Source: Solirubrobacter sp963798325 (GTDB taxonomy: Bacteria > Actinomycetota > Thermoleophilia > Solirubrobacterales > Solirubrobacteraceae). Taken from it: a stretch of 64,000 nt of DNA. The number at the start of each line of letters is the position of its first letter. Positions within the stretch are counted from its first letter, which is position 1. The translations under genes were made by a program, and so were the position numbers. Shown here piece by piece: positions 62,248 to 64,000 of the stretch. The stretch spans positions 248,001 to 312,000 of the forward strand of contig CAWCSS010000009.1 of assembly GCA_963798325.1 (NCBI GenBank), given 5' to 3'. The notes below the pieces were generated by a model. It made no database searches. It saw only the letters and a program-made list of their open reading frames with translations, and was not told where the DNA came from.

Positions 62248-62859
62248 ATGAAACGGCCAGTGCTCCGCCGCCGCCCGGGCGACGTCGTCCGCCCGGCCGA
62301 CATCCCCCTCCCTGACCCGCCGCCGGGCTCGCGGGTGCAGCTGCGCGTGCTGGTGCGCGAGGACCGCACGGAGTTCCTCGCGCTCGCCCGCGAGAGCCAC
62401 CGGCTGCACCGGCCGTGGACCTACCCGCCGGAGCGCGGGGACCAGTTCGACGAGCTCTACAGCCGTTCGCGCCGCGAGGACTTCCTGTGCCTGCTGGCGT
62501 GCCGGACGGACAACGGCGAGATCGCGGGCGTGTTCACGATCAGCCAGATCGTCCGCGGGGCCTTCCAATCGGCCTACCTCGGCTACTACGCCCACGAGCG
62601 CCACGCCGGCCAGGGCCTGATGCGCGAGGCGCTCGAGCAGATCCTCGACCACGCGTTCGGCGCGCTCGGGCTGCACCGCATCGAGGCGAACATCCAGCCC
62701 GGCAACCAGCCGTCGATCGCGCTCGCCCGCGGCGGCGGGTTCCGCCTGGAGGGCTTCTCCCCGCGCTACCTGCTGATCGGGGGCCAGTGGCGCGACCACG
62801 AGCGCTACGCGATCACCGCCGACGAGCACGCGGCGGCGAAGGCCGCAGAAGCCGCCTAG
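62248..62859 (+). CDS. GNAT N-acetyltransferase (RimJ/RimL type)
   Basis: 203 residues from ATG 62248. VQLRVLVREDRTEFLALARE start, then AGVFTISQIVRGAFQSAYLGYY, the acetyl-CoA loop ERHAGQGLMREALEQIL, and LHRIEANIQPGNQPSIALAR. This is the RimJ/RimL branch, acetylating N-terminal amines of ribosomal proteins or other acceptors. The stop codon lies inside a large hairpin shared with the convergent glycosylase gene. Confidence 0.9.
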   Translation: MKRPVLRRRPGDVVRPADIPLPDPPPGSRVQLRVLVREDRTEFLALARESHRLHRPWTYPPERGDQFDELYSRSRREDFLCLLACRTDNGEIAGVFTISQIVRGAFQSAYLGYYAHERHAGQGLMREALEQILDHAFGALGLHRIEANIQPGNQPSIALARGGGFRLEGFSPRYLLIGGQWRDHERYAITADEHAAAKAAEAA

Positions 62860-62921
62860 AAGTCCGCTGAAGAATGGTCGGTCCGCCGCGGGCGTATCGG
62901 AACTCTTCAGTGGGCTTCTAG
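62856..62921. terminator. Bidirectional terminator hairpin between convergent genes
   Basis: Arms 62856-62873 (CTAGAAGTCCGCTGAAGA) and 62904-62921 (TCTTCAGTGGGCTTCTAG) pair over 18 bases with two G-U pairs. The arms include the stop codons of both convergent genes. Confidence 0.8.
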
Positions 62922-63609
62922 AACAGCCCGAGCTGTTCCGAGTCGTCGTCCGGCGGTACGAGCACCAACTCGGGCTCGGGCACGACCGGCTCCGGTTCGG
63001 GCTCAGGCTCCGGCTGCGCGGGCGCGCCCAGGGCGAGGATCTGCGGGATCCGGTGGAAATCGGTGCGCAGCGTCTCCAGCATCGACGGCGTGTAGAGCGC
63101 CGCCGCGGGATGGAAGAGCGGGTACAGCCGCACCCGCCGCGGCCCGAGCATCCGCTCCTCGTCACGCCCGTGCAGCCGCGTGATCCCGGTCGGATCGGCG
63201 CGCAGGAGCTTCGTCGCGAAGTTGCCGAGCGTGCACACCACGGTCGGCTCGATCAGCTCGAGCTGGCGCCACAGGTAGTCCTGGCAGTTGTCGATCTCCT
63301 GCGGGAGCGGGTCGCGGTTCCCGGGGGCCGGCATTTGAGGACGTTGACCACGAACACGTCGGCGCGGGTCATCCCGATCTCGCCCAGCAGCGTGTCCAGC
63401 AGCCGCCCGGCCTGGCCGACGAACGGCAGGCCCTGCTTGTCCTCGTTGGCGCCGGGGGCCTCGCCGACGAACATCAGGTCGGCGTTCGCGTTGCCCGAGC
63501 CGAACACGACCGTCGTGCGCGTGGACGCGAGTTGCGGGCATTTCGTGCAGCCCTGGGCCTGCTGGAAGACCGCCTTGAGCTCTTCGCGCCGCTCCGAAGC
63601 GCTGGCCAT
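62918..63609 (-). CDS. Family 4 uracil-DNA glycosylase, one frameshift
   Basis: ATG 63609. Fe-S cysteines appear in CTKCPQL, LKCRPPG and IDNCQDYL. Motif A is VGEAPGANEDKQGLPFVGQAG and motif B FHPAAALYTPSM, fitting the type-4 family that removes uracil from DNA. The frame shifts near 63335 in a C/G run (CRPPG then NRDPLPQEI). After the enzyme core comes an acidic Pro-Glu linker (PEPEPEPEPVV) and the last residues EQLGLF, resembling a sliding-clamp-binding motif. The linker-plus-motif layout suggests tethering to the replication clamp. Confidence 0.9.
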
Positions 63610-63671
63610 GGCGCCAACGGTACCGCCGCAAAGCGGCAGAATCTCGCGTCCTTCCCGCATCGTTCCGGCAC

Positions 63672-63677
63672 TAAAAT
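63672..63677 (+). promoter_or_regulatory. -10 box (TAAAAT) before the last gene
   Basis: TAAAAT lies 20 bases before ATG 63698. Transcription would start near 63684. The -35 is weak. Confidence 0.45.
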
Positions 63678-63697
63678 GAGACCGAGCCGGTATCTCG

Positions 63698-64000
63698 ATG
63701 CGAGAACTGGACCCCAAGAGCCCCCACGAAGCACCTACCTGCGCGGTTGTCGGCGCGGGTCGTCTAGGCACGGTGCTGGCGGAGGCGCTCGACGCCGGGC
63801 CCGCGCTCCGGCGCGGCGAGGCTCCCGAGAACGTCGACGTGGTGCTGCTGTGCGTGCCCGGACGGCAAGATCGCCGAGGTCGCGCTGACCATCCCGGACG
63901 GCCCGCTGCTCGGCCACTGCAGCGGCGCGACCGGCCTCGAGGTCTTCGGCGAGCGCGAGGGCTTCTCGCTGCACCCGCTGATGTCGACGCCCACCGGCGC
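63698..64000 (+). CDS. Rossmann-like / DUF2520 oxidoreductase-like protein, 3' partial, frameshifted
   Basis: ATG 63698 leads into TCAVVGAGRLGTVLAEALDAG, a dinucleotide-binding loop, then VDVVLLCVP; after a shift near 63860 the frame continues GKIAEVALTIPDGPLLGHCSGATGLEVFGE and FSLHPLMSTPTG, the SG(A)xG and HPL(M) blocks typical of the DUF2520 Rossmann group (related to ketopantoate reductase / F420-dependent NADP reductase folds). It is cut by the window edge. In many actinobacteria this gene sits beside panC, which would be outside the window. Confidence 0.8.
   Translation, partial: MRELDPKSPHEAPTCAVVGAGRLGTVLAEALDAGPALRRGEAPENVDVVLLCVPGRQDRRGRADHPGRPAARPLQRRDRPRGLRRARGLLAAPADVDAHRR

Overview
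The window is very GC-rich bacterial DNA with dense coding on both strands. Gene content suggests an actinobacterium of the Thermoleophilia (Solirubrobacterales type): a bacterial Pnkp/Hen1 RNA-repair pair, a Rex repressor, a proton-pumping pyrophosphatase, an AftD-like (DUF3367) giant membrane protein, an AbiEi/DUF559 protein and an S8/I9 subtilase relative. This assignment is inference from gene content, not from a marker gene. Many genes are broken by single-base shifts, most densely at 33.7-46.4 kb. Because housekeeping genes (tsaB, tsaD, rimI) are hit too, most of these look like sequence errors, and broken genes are annotated over their full span.

Layout. 0-3 kb: DUF427 protein, STAS protein, glyoxalase with an in-frame stop, Ada-type zinc-binding protein, GH3 lipoprotein-like enzyme. 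3-6.4 kb: divergent membrane FtsH-like AAA/M41 protease with a membrane partner. 7-10.6 kb: heterodimeric ABC exporter with one degenerate ATP site. 10.6-14.9 kb (minus strand): Hen1-Pnkp operon bracketed by three copies of a 20-bp direct-repeat element, each followed by a tiny Trp-containing reading frame; two of these encode Trp-repeat micropeptides ([DN]RA[ST]W motifs). I consider this the best candidate for an undescribed system. 14.9-16 kb: tRNA-Gln(CTG) and a Crp/Fnr regulator. 16.1-21.3 kb: a coupled five-gene block of two APC-UspA permeases, a 56-residue membrane protein and two TrkA-N proteins. 21.3-27.6 kb: a 1912-residue repeat-rich protein with the eCIS-cargo type N-terminal motif plus a HEAT-repeat neighbour, plausibly toxin and immunity partner. 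27.7-33.8 kb: isochorismatase-fold hydrolase, AbiEi/DUF559 protein, hppA, DUF1844, GCS2-type ligase, Rex, glutaredoxin-like protein. 33.8-39.2 kb: LPYTG protein, tsaE-tsaB-rimI-tsaD and a subtilase lacking its catalytic His and Ser, all linked by 4-base overlaps.

39.3-62 kb is mainly a cell-surface polysaccharide region: six glycosyltransferases of GT4/GT2 type, two Wzx-type flippases, an O-antigen-ligase-type polymerase, an acyltransferase 3, the AftD-like protein, a GT-C-like membrane protein, a methyltransferase and a clan GH-A hydrolase. Interspersed are a primary-type sigma factor with a near-consensus promoter, an MFS transporter and a membrane protein with a degenerate HD-GYP domain. 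62-64 kb: GNAT acetyltransferase, family-4 uracil-DNA glycosylase with a C-terminal clamp-binding-like motif, and the start of a Rossmann/DUF2520 protein cut by the window edge.
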